From Novosphingobium ovatum (GTDB taxonomy: Bacteria > Pseudomonadota > Alphaproteobacteria > Sphingomonadales > Sphingomonadaceae), in the NCBI RefSeq assembly GCF_009909235.1, contig NZ_JAAAPO010000003.1, positions 372,001 to 436,000 on the forward strand: DNA of 64,000 nucleotides, read 5' to 3'. Shown one piece after another: positions 37,157 to 46,568 of this stretch (positions are counted from its first letter, which is position 1; each line of letters opens with the position of its first letter). Below the pieces are notes generated by a model, which was given only the letters and a program-made list of their open reading frames with translations, searched no databases and was not told the origin of the DNA. Both the position numbers and the translations under genes were made by a program.

Positions 37157-38746
37157 TTACTGGATGCTGAAACCGGGGGCAGCGGCGGCCGCGCCGACCT
37201 TGCCCGGCGCGGGGGCTGGAATGGCGGGCGCGGGGGCCGGAGCCTGCGTCGGGCCGGGGCGCTGCTTGCCGCTGCGGCCGTCCGACAACATGTTGCCCAG
37301 CACGCGCTGCACTTCGTCGGGGTTCTGGAACCCATCGGTGGGCAAAGCGATGCGCGCATCATCCACCGGCTGCACCAGATAGGGGGTGATGATGATCACC
37401 AACTCGGTCTCGTTTTTCTTGAACGCGGTCGATTTGAACAGCGCGCCCAGCACCGGCGTATCACCCACGCCCGGCATCTTGCTGATCGAGTTGCTGCCGT
37501 TGTTCTGCATCAGCCCGGCGATCATGAAGCTTTGGCCCGAGCCCAGCTCGACGGTGGTTTCCGCCCGGCGCACCGTCAGCGAGGGCACCGTATAGCCGTT
37601 CAGCGTCACCGAATTCTGCGACGAGATGTCCGAAACCTCGGGGCGCACGCGCAGCGAGATGCGGCCATCGGCCAACACGGTGGGCGTGTACGACAGGCTG
37701 ACGCCGTATTTCTTGAACTCGATGCCCACGGTGCCCAGGCTGCCGGCCAGCGGGATGGGGATTTCGCCACCGGCCTGAAATTCGGCCGTTTCACCCGACA
37801 ATGCGGTCAGGTTGGGCTGAGCCAGCGTCGTCACCAGACCGGCCGTTTCGCCAGCGTCCAGCGCTGCCAGCATGTCCAGACCAAACAGCTTGCCCGCCGC
37901 CGCCAGCGTGGTCGAGCCCGACAATTGCGACACGGTGGTGTTGCCGCTCGAGGTCGCCGTGCCCATGCCCAGCGCGCCGCCCGGCGTGTATTGCGGATAG
38001 AACGAGCGGCCTTGCGCGATGCCGAACTTGAACCCGCTGGTTGAATCCGCGCTGGTCAGGTTGACGCCCAGGTTCTTGGAGAACGAGCGCGAGACTTCGG
38101 CAATGCGCACCATCAGGTTCACCTGCAAAGGCGTGGCCGTGCGGATGCGGCTGATGACGTTGACTTCCTTGCCCATATAGGCGGTGACCAGACGGGTCGC
38201 CTCGGCCGAATCCTCGGGGTTGCGGACGGTGCCGGTCAACAGCACCGTGTTGCCGCCGATCGTGGCGATCTGCACCTTGGCATCGGGCAGGGCCACGCGC
38301 AGCATCTGGTCGACGCTGTCGATATTGCTGCCCACGCGCACATTGGCCGACCACACCACTGCGCCGCTGGGGCCGCTGGCATAGATCGTCGTTTCGCCGC
38401 TGCTGCGGCCATAGACGTACAGCTGACGGTTCGATTTCACCTGCACGTCGGCGACCTTCTCGTCGGCGACGAACACGTCCTTCATGCCGGTGGGCAGGTT
38501 GATCAGCTGACCACGCCCGATCGCCAGGATCATGGTGTTGGTCGCCTCGATCGCGCCTGCCGGGCCTGCGGCGGCCGGCGGGGCCGGATGTGAGGGCACG
38601 GCCAGAACCGTGGCCGCCGCGCGCGCGCGAACCTTGCGGGCGGGGGCAGAGGTGGCGGCGTGCGGCACCATCAAGGCGCCCACGCCAATGGCGGTGAAGC
38701 AAAGGGTGGAAAGGCGGCTCTTCATCATTGTGGCCCCTGCATTCAC
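37157..38746 (-). CDS. cpaC: Tad pilus outer-membrane secretin CpaC
   Basis: A 529-residue secretin precursor with a signal peptide, a periplasmic N-domain with the pilus/BON-type region (about 65-200), and the secretin core with VPSLTVRRAETTVELGSGQSFMIAGL. The core ends near ELVIIITPYLVQPVDD, the canonical secretin end. It forms the outer-membrane pore for the Flp pilus. The C-terminal 70 residues are Pro/Ala-rich and unlike the core. The ATG at 38746 overlaps the cpaB stop by ATGA; MMKSRLS six codons later is an alternative start. Confidence 0.92.
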   Translation of the reverse strand: MNAGATMMKSRLSTLCFTAIGVGALMVPHAATSAPARKVRARAAATVLAVPSHPAPPAAAGPAGAIEATNTMILAIGRGQLINLPTGMKDVFVADEKVADVQVKSNRQLYVYGRSSGETTIYASGPSGAVVWSANVRVGSNIDSVDQMLRVALPDAKVQIATIGGNTVLLTGTVRNPEDSAEATRLVTAYMGKEVNVISRIRTATPLQVNLMVRIAEVSRSFSKNLGVNLTSADSTSGFKFGIAQGRSFYPQYTPGGALGMGTATSSGNTTVSQLSGSTTLAAAGKLFGLDMLAALDAGETAGLVTTLAQPNLTALSGETAEFQAGGEIPIPLAGSLGTVGIEFKKYGVSLSYTPTVLADGRISLRVRPEVSDISSQNSVTLNGYTVPSLTVRRAETTVELGSGQSFMIAGLMQNNGSNSISKMPGVGDTPVLGALFKSTAFKKNETELVIIITPYLVQPVDDARIALPTDGFQNPDEVQRVLGNMLSDGRSGKQRPGPTQAPAPAPAIPAPAPGKVGAAAAAPGFSIQ

Positions 38747-39837
38747 TGCTGTGCGGTCGAAACGGGGGCACCCGAAGGCGCGCCGCTTGCGGCTGCGGAC
38801 ATCAGGCCACCCATCAGGCTGGCCAGCGGATTGCCATTGGCTGCGCCCCCATTGGGGTTGACCGTCGTGCTGCTGCTGCCGCGCATGACGCGCACGCCCG
38901 CATCGGGACGCGGCGCACCGGTCAGCCCGGCAAAGGCACCTGCGGCCGAGGGGCCAGCGGGCGGCACATTCTTGCGCTGAAAGCGCGAGACTTCACCGCC
39001 GGTGGTCAGCGAACCACCACCTTCGGAGGGCATGTAGAAGCTGCGGCGAGTCGCCCCGCCGGCCGGTTGGGCCGAGGCCGGGCCACCGGCATCGCCACGG
39101 GCGATCGCGCGGTCCAGTTCCTGCGGCGTATCGGCCAGCGCGCGCAGCGTCAGGCTCAACGAGCCGACCTGCTGGGCCACCTCGATCTTTTCAGCGATCT
39201 TGGGGGTCACTTCCAGCGTGACGGTGTTGAACTGGCGCACCAGCGTCTTGCCGTTGGCCGATTCGCTTTCGGTCGACTGGTCGGTGGCCAGCACCCGGAC
39301 ATTGCGCAAAACCGTCTCGGTCACGTTCAGCCCCTGGCTGTCGGCGCCGGTCGATTTGACGTTTTGCGAGAGCATCACGTCCACATGGTCACCGGGGAAA
39401 ATGAACCCCGCGACGCCCGATTTGGCCGATACGGTGATCGTCACCGCGCGCATCCCCGGCCCCAGTGCGGCGGCCAGAAAGCCCCGGTCGCCGGGCGCCA
39501 CCAGTGCGCCCTGGGTCAGCGGTTGCCCTGCCGTGATCGGATAGCGCACAACCGTGCCTACCAGCTTGTTCATGTTGACTTTTCCGTCAACAAAATACGC
39601 ATCGCGCACCATGTTGTCGGGCCAGTCCTGAAAGCTGATCGCGTCAGCCGTGATGATCGTGCCGGGCGGCAGCGCGCGTTGCGCCACCAGCACCTTTGGC
39701 CCCTTGGGCGCGACGATCGGGATGGTTGCCTGCACCGAAGGCGCGGCAGAGCCGGCCAGCATGCTGCGGGCGGCGAGCGCTGTTCCGACCGCGATGACCA
39801 TCGCGCCCATCAGCAACATCAGCTTCTTCTTATCCAT
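38743..39837 (-). CDS. cpaB: Tad pilus assembly protein CpaB/RcpC
   Basis: A 364-residue protein with an N-terminal membrane anchor (about 7-28), then an SAF domain (about 45-115, with VLVAQRALPPGTIITADAI) and an RcpC-type domain (GMRAVTITVSAKSGVAGFIFPGDHVDVM). It sits in the periplasm and is thought to help fix the pilus secretin. The last 100 or so residues are Gly/Ser/Ala/Pro-rich. A GGCTTGACAAGCC inverted repeat lies immediately before its ATG. The following gene cpaC overlaps by four bases. Confidence 0.92.
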   Translation of the reverse strand: MDKKKLMLLMGAMVIAVGTALAARSMLAGSAAPSVQATIPIVAPKGPKVLVAQRALPPGTIITADAISFQDWPDNMVRDAYFVDGKVNMNKLVGTVVRYPITAGQPLTQGALVAPGDRGFLAAALGPGMRAVTITVSAKSGVAGFIFPGDHVDVMLSQNVKSTGADSQGLNVTETVLRNVRVLATDQSTESESANGKTLVRQFNTVTLEVTPKIAEKIEVAQQVGSLSLTLRALADTPQELDRAIARGDAGGPASAQPAGGATRRSFYMPSEGGGSLTTGGEVSRFQRKNVPPAGPSAAGAFAGLTGAPRPDAGVRVMRGSSSTTVNPNGGAANGNPLASLMGGLMSAAASGAPSGAPVSTAQQ

Positions 39838-39850
39838 GGCTTGACAAGCC
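39838..39850 (-). repeat. Inverted repeat at the cpaB start codon
   Basis: GGCTTG-A-CAAGCC, a perfect 6-base inverted repeat, sits between the AAGGGG ribosome site and the cpaB ATG on the minus strand. It could fold as a 4-base stem with a 5-base loop and tune the spacing of the ribosome site. Confidence 0.4.
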
Positions 39851-39907
39851 CCTTAAGACACACCCGCAAAACACCGAGAATAATGAGGTAAATTGGTTAA
39901 GATCTGG

Positions 39908-40393
39908 TCACCCGATCAGGCCGCCTGAATGCGCAGCCGGCCAATAGTGATCAGCCAGCACGCACAGCCCGCCAATCGCGATCGCAATGCCATATGGCAC
40001 CGCGATTCGGTCGCGCTGGCGGCGGGCGATGTGCCAGAAGGCCACCACCACGGTCAGGATGCCGCCGGTGATCGCCATGATCGTCAGCAGCTTTACAAAC
40101 CACAACGGCTTGATCCACAGCGCCAGAACGGCCAGCAATTTGACATCGCCCCCGCCCATCACGCGCAGCGCGAACAGCACCGCCAATGCGGCAAAAGTGC
40201 CAATCGCCAGAGCCACTTGCCAGCCGATGTCGGTCCAGCCCATGCCACTGGCCCACCAGAAAACGGGGGCGGCCAGGGCAATGCCGGCATTCAGCCAATT
40301 GTGGATCCGCCGTGTGCGCAGATCGGTATAGGCGGCAATCAACAGGGCGATCGCCAGACCGGCCACCAAGACGTAGGAAAGGATGCCCTGCAT
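39908..40393 (-). CDS. cpaA: Tad prepilin peptidase CpaA (TadV type)
   Basis: A 161-residue, six-helix aspartic peptidase of the A24 family that matures Flp prepilin. The catalytic Asps are in YTDLRTRRIHNWL and MGGGDVKLLA (GxGD). The shorter, single-domain form is characteristic of the TadV/CpaA group. The start is the ATG giving MQGILSYVL; a longer upstream reading is Pro/Arg-rich and unlikely. First gene of the Tad operon, with 70 bases to cpaB. No pilin gene lies nearby. Confidence 0.9.
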   Translation of the reverse strand: MQGILSYVLVAGLAIALLIAAYTDLRTRRIHNWLNAGIALAAPVFWWASGMGWTDIGWQVALAIGTFAALAVLFALRVMGGGDVKLLAVLALWIKPLWFVKLLTIMAITGGILTVVVAFWHIARRQRDRIAVPYGIAIAIGGLCVLADHYWPAAHSGGLIG

Positions 40394-40493
40394 AAAACCC
40401 CCTAATCGGAATGGGGATTTGCTGTAACGAATCAGGCTTACCAAATAGTAACCAACGCAGGCGGCGCAAAAACGGGATCGAGGGGGATTTGGC

Positions 40494-41471
40494 GTGACGC
40501 AGGGGGTATTGCGGGCCGGGCAGCGGTTGCCGGCGGGGGCGGTCGAGGGCTGGTGGCAGGCCACAGATGGCCACCAAATCCGCCGGATGGACGTGCCTGC
40601 GGGTGGTGATGGGGTGCTGGCGGCGCGTGGGCGTTTGCTGTTTTTGCCGGGCCGGGGAGACACTTACGAAAAATACGTAGAATCGCTTAGCCGGTGGCAG
40701 GCCGAAGGCTGGGCGATTACCGCGCTGGATTGGCGCGGACAGGGCGGATCGGGGCGGCTGGGAGACGATTCGACCACCGGCCACATCACCGACTTTGCCA
40801 TATGGGTGCGTGATCTGGCTGATTTCTATGGGCAATGGGCCGGGCAGGCGGCGGGGCCAGTGGCGCTGATCGGCCACTCGATGGGCGGGCATCTGGCGCT
40901 GCGGGCGGTGGCCGAAGGGGCGGTGCGGCCCGATGCGCTGGTGCTGTCGGCCCCGATGCTGGGGTTTTACGCGCCCGGTGTGCCATGGGTGGCGCAATAT
41001 GGGCTGGCGCGGCTGGCCGAGGCGGTGCTGGGCCCCACCCGCGCCGCGTGGTCGGGTTCGGAAAAGCCTTTTTCCTCAGCCTCTTCGCGGAGGCATTTGT
41101 TGACGCATGACGCCGATCGTTACGCCGATGAGGCATGGTGGATCGCTCAGCGGCCGCAACTGCGCATGGGTGGGGCCAGTTGGCACTGGATGGCACAGGC
41201 ATTGCTGTCGATGCGCGGGCTGATGGCGGCGGGTGTAATGGAACGTGTTGATTTACCCGTACTTTTGTTAAGCGCCCCGCGTGATCGGCTGGTGTCGCAC
41301 CGCGCCATCGTACAGGCCGCCACCCGTTTGCCGCAGGGGGAACTGGCGCTGGCCCGCGCTGACGCCGCACACGAATTCCTGCGCGAGGTGGACGCCATTC
41401 GTGACCCGGTAATGACCTGTATCTCCAGCTTTTTAGACCGCTTTACCGTCCCTGCCGCCGCCATGGGGTGA
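40494..41471 (+). CDS. Alpha/beta-hydrolase, lysophospholipase/monoacylglycerol lipase-like
   Basis: A 325-residue serine hydrolase. The nucleophile elbow is GHSMGG (catalytic Ser), the oxyanion region is LPGRGDTYEKY, and the acid is expected near SAPRDRLVS, with His in DAAHEFLRE. These features match the serine aminopeptidase S33/PldB group. It starts at GTG behind a good GAGGGGG ribosome site at 40480-40486. It is divergent from cpaA; the 100-base gap is AT-richer and must carry both promoters. Substrate is probably a lysolipid or monoglyceride. Confidence 0.88.
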   Translation: MTQGVLRAGQRLPAGAVEGWWQATDGHQIRRMDVPAGGDGVLAARGRLLFLPGRGDTYEKYVESLSRWQAEGWAITALDWRGQGGSGRLGDDSTTGHITDFAIWVRDLADFYGQWAGQAAGPVALIGHSMGGHLALRAVAEGAVRPDALVLSAPMLGFYAPGVPWVAQYGLARLAEAVLGPTRAAWSGSEKPFSSASSRRHLLTHDADRYADEAWWIAQRPQLRMGGASWHWMAQALLSMRGLMAAGVMERVDLPVLLLSAPRDRLVSHRAIVQAATRLPQGELALARADAAHEFLREVDAIRDPVMTCISSFLDRFTVPAAAMG

Positions 41472-41538
41472 TCACTTTTCGCACCTCTCCCCTTTGTCCG
41501 GGGTTGACCCGGCGGCCCGCTGCGGCTTGGGAAAGGGA

Positions 41539-42660
41539 ATGGATCGGGCATACGACATCGTGATCGTGGGCGCAGGCATGGCGGGCGCCTCATTGGCGGC
41601 GGCGCTGGTGTCGCGCGCCCGTGACGCGGCGCAGGACATGCCCTCCATCCTGTTGATCGAGGCCGAAAAATTGCCCGGCTACCACACCACCGGGCGCTCG
41701 GCCGCATTCTGGATGGAAAGCTATGGCGGGGCGGGGGTACAGCCGTTGACCAGCGCCTCTGGCCCGGTGCTGCGGGCGTTGGGCGTGTTGCGGCGGCGGC
41801 AGGCGATCACACTGGCCCGCGCCGATCAGATTGTTGTCATTGATAGCTTTATCGACGCGTTTAAACGTGCCCAAGTCGACATCCGGCGCATCGATCGCGC
41901 GACCATTGAAACCATGGTTCCCGGTATCGGCGCGCAATGGGTGGCTGGCGCGCTGGAGCCGGAATGTTGCGACATCGATGTGGCCGCGCTGCATCAGCAT
42001 TACCTGACGGTGGCGCGGCAGGGTGGTGTGGTGCTGGCCTGTGATGCGGGGCTGATCGCGGCGCGGCGTCAGGGCGATCAATGGGCGCTGACCCTGACCA
42101 ATGGCCAGACCACACAGGCGGGCGTGCTGGTCAACGCGGCCGGGGCGTGGGCTGATGACGTGGCGCGGCTGGCGGGCGCCGCGCCGATCGGCATTCAGCC
42201 CTATCGCCGCACCATGGTGCAGGCCCGCGTCGCGCCGGTGGTGGGGGATGATCTGCCGTTGGTGCTGGATCTGGACGGCAGCTTTTACCTCAAGCCCGAG
42301 AGCGGGCGGCTGTGGCTGACCCCGCATGACGAGACGCCCAGCGCCCCCTGTGACGCCGCGCCCGAGGAGATCGACGTGGCCACCGCCATCGCCCGGATCG
42401 AGGCTGCGGGCGATTGGCGCATCACCCATGTCGAGCACAAATGGGCGGGCCTGCGCAGTTTCGCGCCTGACCGTCTGCCGGTGCTGGGCTGGGACGCGGC
42501 GCGGGGCGGAGGCGTGCCGGGGCTGTTCTGGTGCGCGGGGCAGGGCGGTTTCGGCATTCAGACCGCGCCTGCCGCCGCCGATCTGGCCGCCCGCCTGTTG
42601 CGGGGCGAGGGGCAGGGCGCCATCCCGGCAAAGCCCTATGATCCGGGGCGTTTTGGCTAA
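41539..42660 (+). CDS. FAD-dependent oxidoreductase, DadA-like
   Basis: A 373-residue flavoenzyme. The N-terminal FAD-binding fold is YDIVIVGAGMAGASLAAAL, with ERDRs of the DAO family: TTGRSAAFWMESYGG near 58-72, CDIDVAALHQHYL, VNAAGAWADDVARLAG and, near the C-terminus, GLRSFAPDRLPVLGWD and WCAGQGGFGIQTAPA. The family oxidises amino acids or related amines. An ATG at 41539 is preferred over a TTG 15 codons earlier because it has a GAAAGGGA ribosome site. The substrate is not clear. Confidence 0.88.
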   Translation: MDRAYDIVIVGAGMAGASLAAALVSRARDAAQDMPSILLIEAEKLPGYHTTGRSAAFWMESYGGAGVQPLTSASGPVLRALGVLRRRQAITLARADQIVVIDSFIDAFKRAQVDIRRIDRATIETMVPGIGAQWVAGALEPECCDIDVAALHQHYLTVARQGGVVLACDAGLIAARRQGDQWALTLTNGQTTQAGVLVNAAGAWADDVARLAGAAPIGIQPYRRTMVQARVAPVVGDDLPLVLDLDGSFYLKPESGRLWLTPHDETPSAPCDAAPEEIDVATAIARIEAAGDWRITHVEHKWAGLRSFAPDRLPVLGWDAARGGGVPGLFWCAGQGGFGIQTAPAAADLAARLLRGEGQGAIPAKPYDPGRFG

Positions 42661-42770
42661 GGCGCGGCGGATCGGGCGGGGCTTGCGGTGGGGCGCAGGG
42701 ACGCCCTTATTGCGGGGGCGCGGCGGTGGTTGCATGATGCCCCCTCGTGCCTTGCCTAATGGGAACCGCC

Positions 42771-43247
42771 ATGCGCGTTTTTGCCGCCCTGTTTGCCCTG
42801 TTGTTCAGCGCCGCGCCCGCCCATGCGCAATATGCCGAAAAGCAATCGGCGCTCAGCCCGCCGCGCGGCTGCACCATTACCTTTCACGCCGGGCCAGAGG
42901 TCAAGAGCGTGATCGACACGCGCGGCTTCAATTTTCTGTATTACAGCGAATTGTGCAACTGGCTGCGCGACCGGTCGCTGGGCGTAGAGGTGGTGGGCGT
43001 GCCCAGCGTGCAGCAGGGCAGGGCCATTGGCTGGGTGACGGTGCGATTGCTGGATCTGAACACCTGGACGATCTCGCCGGGCTATCGCGCCACCACCTAT
43101 GCGCGGATCGACACCACCACCTATGGCGCGCAGGGCGAGTTGATGCGGGCGGTGAACGCGGCGATGAACGACATGTACACTGACCGCGCCGGACAGCACC
43201 GCGAATTGCTGGACCGGATGAACCGCATCCGCAACACTATCCGCTGA
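42771..43247 (+). CDS. Small exported hypothetical protein
   Basis: A 158-residue protein with a signal peptide ending SAAPAHA. The mature part contains two cysteines (RGCTITF, SELCNW) and the segments RGFNFLYYSELCNWLRD and GYRATTYARIDTTTYGAQGEL. I do not recognise a family. A GTG eight codons earlier is possible but the ATG gives a standard signal peptide. Convergent with rnhA. The 110-base gap to the oxidoreductase has no other gene. Confidence 0.7.
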   Translation: MRVFAALFALLFSAAPAHAQYAEKQSALSPPRGCTITFHAGPEVKSVIDTRGFNFLYYSELCNWLRDRSLGVEVVGVPSVQQGRAIGWVTVRLLDLNTWTISPGYRATTYARIDTTTYGAQGELMRAVNAAMNDMYTDRAGQHRELLDRMNRIRNTIR

Positions 43248-43257
43248 TCCGGGCCGC

Positions 43258-43716
43258 TTAACCCCGCTGCTTGGCGATGTCGAGGGCGGCGTCGCTGGCC
43301 AGTTTGTCGACGCGTTCGTTTTCGGCATGGCCATTATGGCCGCGCACCCATTGCCAGTCGATCTTGTGCGGTTTGGCCACGATCAGCAATTCGCGCCACA
43401 GGTCCTCGTTGGCGACGGGCTCCTTCTTGGCGTTGACCCAGCCCTTTTTCTGCCAGCCGAACACCCATTTGGTGATGCCGTCGATGACATATTTGCTGTC
43501 GGTGCAGACCGTTACCGCGCAAGGCTGGTTCAGTGCCGCCAGCGCGCGGATCACGGCGGTCATTTCCATGCGGTTGTTGGTGGTTTCCTTTTCGGCGCCC
43601 ACCAGCTCCTTTTCATGGGTTTTGCCGCCCTGTTCCAGCCGCAACAGAGCCGCCCAGCCGCCCGCGCCGGGGTTGCCTTTGCACGCCCCGTCGGTGAAAA
43701 TCGCCACCTGTTTCAT
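43258..43716 (-). CDS. rnhA: Ribonuclease HI
   Basis: A 152-residue RNase H1, which cleaves RNA in RNA-DNA hybrids such as Okazaki primers and R-loops. Catalytic acids are visible: Asp9 in [12 protein letters not shown], Glu in NNRMEM, Asp in CTDSKYV and the last Asp in NERVDKLA, together with the basic loop ([18 protein letters not shown]) and the HNGHAENE segment. Its ATG overlaps the thrB stop. No unusual features. Confidence 0.96.
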   Translation of the reverse strand: MKQVAIFTDGACKGNPGAGGWAALLRLEQGGKTHEKELVGAEKETTNNRMEMTAVIRALAALNQPCAVTVCTDSKYVIDGITKWVFGWQKKGWVNAKKEPVANEDLWRELLIVAKPHKIDWQWVRGHNGHAENERVDKLASDAALDIAKQRG

Positions 43717-44714
43717 GCCGCAGCAAAGATCGCGGCGTTACCCGGATTGGCGTAAAATTCCAGCCGCCGGGCAAAGGCCATCGGGTCCTTTTTCGTCACC
43801 ATCGCATCGGGCGGGGTGTTGATCCAGTCATAGGCGCGGGTGGACAGGAAGCGCATCGCCGCCCCGCGCGCCAGCACCGGCAAGGCGGCGCGTTCGCCTT
43901 CGGTCAGCGGGCGCACGCTTTCATACCCCGCCAGCAGCGCGGCCGACACGCCCGCGTCAAACCGCCGCCCATCGGACGAGAAGCACCACGCCGCATGGGT
44001 TACCGCCACATCATAGGCCAGAATGTCATTGCAGGCGAAGTAGAAGTCGATCAGCCCGGCGACCGCGTCATCCTTCATCAGGACGTTGTCGGGGAACAGA
44101 TCGGCGTGGACGATGCCGGTGGGCAGGTCGGCGGGCCAGCGCCGTTCGATCACGGCCATTTCGCGGGTGATCAGCCCGGCCAGTTCGGGGTGGATGTCAT
44201 GCAGCGCGTCCGGGCCGCAAGCATCGGTCAATTCGCGCCACCCGGCCAGCCCCAGCGTGTTGCGCCGTGCCGCCGGAAAAGTCGCGCCCGACACATGCAC
44301 CCGCGCCAGCGCCGCGCCCACGGCGCGGGCCTGCGGGGCGGTGGGGGTGCTGATCGAGGCGCCGTCCAGAAACTCGATCAGCGTCGCGGCCTTGCCCTGC
44401 ACATTGCGGAACATCGCGCCATCGCGGTCATGCACGGTGCGTGGCACGGGGCATCCCTGTGCCGCCAGATGGTCCAGCAGGCCCAGGAAGAAGGGCAGCT
44501 CGGCCACTTCGGTGCGGCCCTCGAACATGGTCAGGATGAAGCGCGTGGCAGGCGCACCGCCCGCATCCAGAAACGCCCCGCCAGTGGTGTGGACGATCCA
44601 GTTGCTGTTCGACACGCCCTCGGCGATGCCCTTGATCGTGGTCAGTTGCCCGACGTCATATTGGCCGATCAGGGCGCGCGCGTCTTCGAAGGTCAGTTGG
44701 GTGTAAACGGCCAT
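43713..44714 (-). CDS. thrB: Homoserine kinase (APH-type)
   Basis: A 333-residue kinase of the aminoglycoside-phosphotransferase fold, the form of ThrB used by alphaproteobacteria. It carries the start [32 protein letters not shown], the catalytic loop [12 protein letters not shown] (HxDxxxxN) and the metal-binding DFYFACND. It phosphorylates homoserine toward threonine, the product later broken down by the ilvA gene further along. The stop overlaps rnhA, and six bases separate it from ispH. Confidence 0.95.
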   Translation of the reverse strand: MAVYTQLTFEDARALIGQYDVGQLTTIKGIAEGVSNSNWIVHTTGGAFLDAGGAPATRFILTMFEGRTEVAELPFFLGLLDHLAAQGCPVPRTVHDRDGAMFRNVQGKAATLIEFLDGASISTPTAPQARAVGAALARVHVSGATFPAARRNTLGLAGWRELTDACGPDALHDIHPELAGLITREMAVIERRWPADLPTGIVHADLFPDNVLMKDDAVAGLIDFYFACNDILAYDVAVTHAAWCFSSDGRRFDAGVSAALLAGYESVRPLTEGERAALPVLARGAAMRFLSTRAYDWINTPPDAMVTKKDPMAFARRLEFYANPGNAAIFAAA

Positions 44715-44720
44715 GTCGGC

Positions 44721-45710
44721 TTATTCCGTCAACTGGCGGGGCAGTTTGAACACCATCTTTTCCTCGGTGGTGACAACGGTTTCCTGCGCCACCTGACGGA
44801 AAGTGCCCAGATGCTCGATCACCTCGCGCACCAGTTCCTCGGGCGCGCTGGCGCCGGCGGTCAGGCCCAGCGTCTCGACGCCGTCAAACCATGCCTGTTC
44901 GATATCGGTCGCGCGCTGCACTAGACGGGCGGGTGTGCCGCCACGGTCGGCCACCTCGACCAACCGCATCGAGTTCGACGAATTGGGCGCGCCGATCACC
45001 AGCAACAGGTCGCATTGCGGGGCGATCGCCTTGACCGCGGCCTGCCGGTTGCTGGTGGCGTAACAGATGTCCTCGGCCTTGGGGCCGATGATTTGGGGGA
45101 AACGTTCGCGCAAGGCCGAAACGATCTCGCGCGTGTCGTCCACCGACAGCGTGGTCTGCGTCAAAAAGCCCAGCTTGTCCTCGGCCCCAAAGGTCAGGCC
45201 CGCCACATCGTCCAGCGTTTCGACCAGCGTCATGTTGCCCTCGGCCACTTGGCCAAAGGTGCCGATCACCTCGGGGTGGCCGCGATGGCCGATGAACAGG
45301 ATGTGCAGGCCCTGCTCGATATGGCGTTCGGCCTGACGGTGCACCTTGGAGACCAGCGGGCAGGTGGCGTCCAGCCAGTCCAGCCCGCGCGCGTCAGCCG
45401 CCGCTGGCACCGCCTTGGGCACGCCATGGGCCGAGAAAATCACCGGCGCGCCATCGGGCACCTCGTCCAGTTCCTCGACAAAGATCGCGCCCTTGGCCCG
45501 CAATCCGTCCACCACATAGCGGTTATGCACGATTTCATGCCGGACATAGACCGGGGCGCCATATTTGCGAATCGCCCGCTCGACGATCTCGATCGCGCGG
45601 TCGACACCGGCGCAAAACCCGCGCGGGGCCGCGATCAACAGGCGCAGCGGCGGGAGGTTGGCGGGGGCGCCATCGGGCGCCTGCTGGGCGGTGGGACAGG
45701 AAGCGTTCAT
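44721..45710 (-). CDS. ispH: 4-hydroxy-3-methylbut-2-enyl diphosphate reductase
   Basis: A 329-residue iron-sulfur enzyme that makes IPP and DMAPP in the last step of the MEP isoprenoid pathway. The three cluster cysteines are at Cys33 ([14 protein letters not shown]), in [11 protein letters not shown] and in [11 protein letters not shown]; the substrate histidines are in [15 protein letters not shown] and GHRGHPEV. The start ATG gives about 22 extra residues before the core, common in this group. First gene of ispH-thrB-rnhA, divergent from the lipoprotein gene. Confidence 0.96.
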   Translation of the reverse strand: MNASCPTAQQAPDGAPANLPPLRLLIAAPRGFCAGVDRAIEIVERAIRKYGAPVYVRHEIVHNRYVVDGLRAKGAIFVEELDEVPDGAPVIFSAHGVPKAVPAAADARGLDWLDATCPLVSKVHRQAERHIEQGLHILFIGHRGHPEVIGTFGQVAEGNMTLVETLDDVAGLTFGAEDKLGFLTQTTLSVDDTREIVSALRERFPQIIGPKAEDICYATSNRQAAVKAIAPQCDLLLVIGAPNSSNSMRLVEVADRGGTPARLVQRATDIEQAWFDGVETLGLTAGASAPEELVREVIEHLGTFRQVAQETVVTTEEKMVFKLPRQLTE

Positions 45711-45804
45711 ACATGCGCCTCTAGCGCTTTGCGCAGCGGCCCGCTAGGGCAGTTGCCAAGGATTCCCCCTTGGGGCATTCACCAAGGTAGTTCGAGGACC
45801 CGAT

Positions 45805-46479
45805 ATGCCATTTCGTTTCCGCCCGTTCACTGCTTCGCGCGCTGGCCTGATCGTGGCCGCGCTTGCCTCTGTCGCCTTGGCCGGGTGCAAATCCACCGGC
45901 GAGTTGGTGGTCGAGGAAGGGGTGGGCATCACCGCGATCCGCTCGGCCTGTCCGGCGGTGGGCATCGCCGATGGCACCGGAGAGGTGACGCTGTTCAAGG
46001 TGCCGGGCAACACCAGCGCCGACAACATCGATGTCACCGCCGCGATCACCGACGTGCGCAGCACCTGCGATCCCAAGGCCAGCCCCGTCAACGCGCAGGT
46101 CAGCTTCAAGGTGCTGGCCAGCCGCCGCGATGGGCGCGGCGCGCGCGATGTGACGGTGCCCTATTTCGTCACCGTGATGCGCGGCGGCAATGTCGTTGTG
46201 GCCAAGCGGATCGCCATGGCCACCGTCCATTTCGAGGATGGCCAGACCCGCGCGCAGGGCAACGGCACCGGCACGGCCAGCATTGACAAGAAGGAAGCGA
46301 CGCTGGACCCGGCGATCCGCAACCGCATCACCCGCGCGCGCCGTGGTGGTGATGCTGATGCGGCGGTCGATCCGCTGTCCGATCCGCAGGTCAAGGCGGC
46401 CATTGCCCGTGCCTCGTTCGAGGTGCTGGTCGGCTTTCAGCTGACGACCGAGCAGTTGGGCTATAACGCCACGCGCTAA
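45805..46479 (+). CDS. Hypothetical lipoprotein
   Basis: A 224-residue lipoprotein precursor; the signal sequence ends VALAGC (Cys28). The mature part is soluble, with CP and DPK segments, a beta-rich region containing VSFKVLASRRDGRGARDVTVPYFVTVMRGGNVVVAKR, and a C-terminal FEVLVGFQLTTEQLGYNATR. I do not recognise a family, but this looks like the sphingomonad lipoproteins of unknown function. It lies in its own transcription unit (terminator downstream). Confidence 0.72.
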   Translation: MPFRFRPFTASRAGLIVAALASVALAGCKSTGELVVEEGVGITAIRSACPAVGIADGTGEVTLFKVPGNTSADNIDVTAAITDVRSTCDPKASPVNAQVSFKVLASRRDGRGARDVTVPYFVTVMRGGNVVVAKRIAMATVHFEDGQTRAQGNGTGTASIDKKEATLDPAIRNRITRARRGGDADAAVDPLSDPQVKAAIARASFEVLVGFQLTTEQLGYNATR

Positions 46480-46500
46480 ACCCGCGCGTTGCGTGATCTC

Positions 46501-46535
46501 CCCGGATTGGCGCGTGGATGGCCAATCCGGGCTTT
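46501..46535 (+). terminator. Rho-independent terminator before argS
   Basis: CCCGGATTGGC (46501-46511) pairs perfectly with GCCAATCCGGG (46521-46531), nine-base loop, followed by CTTT. It ends the lipoprotein transcript 22 bases after its stop codon. Confidence 0.8.
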
Positions 46536-46568
46536 CGCTTGGGCGCTAAACGCGCTAACCGGCGCGGC

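Noticed and set aside
40394..40663. N-terminal extension of the prepilin peptidase frame
   Set aside because: The extra 90 residues are Pro/Arg-rich and overlap the alpha/beta-hydrolase on the other strand; the ATG at 40393 starts at the first membrane helix.
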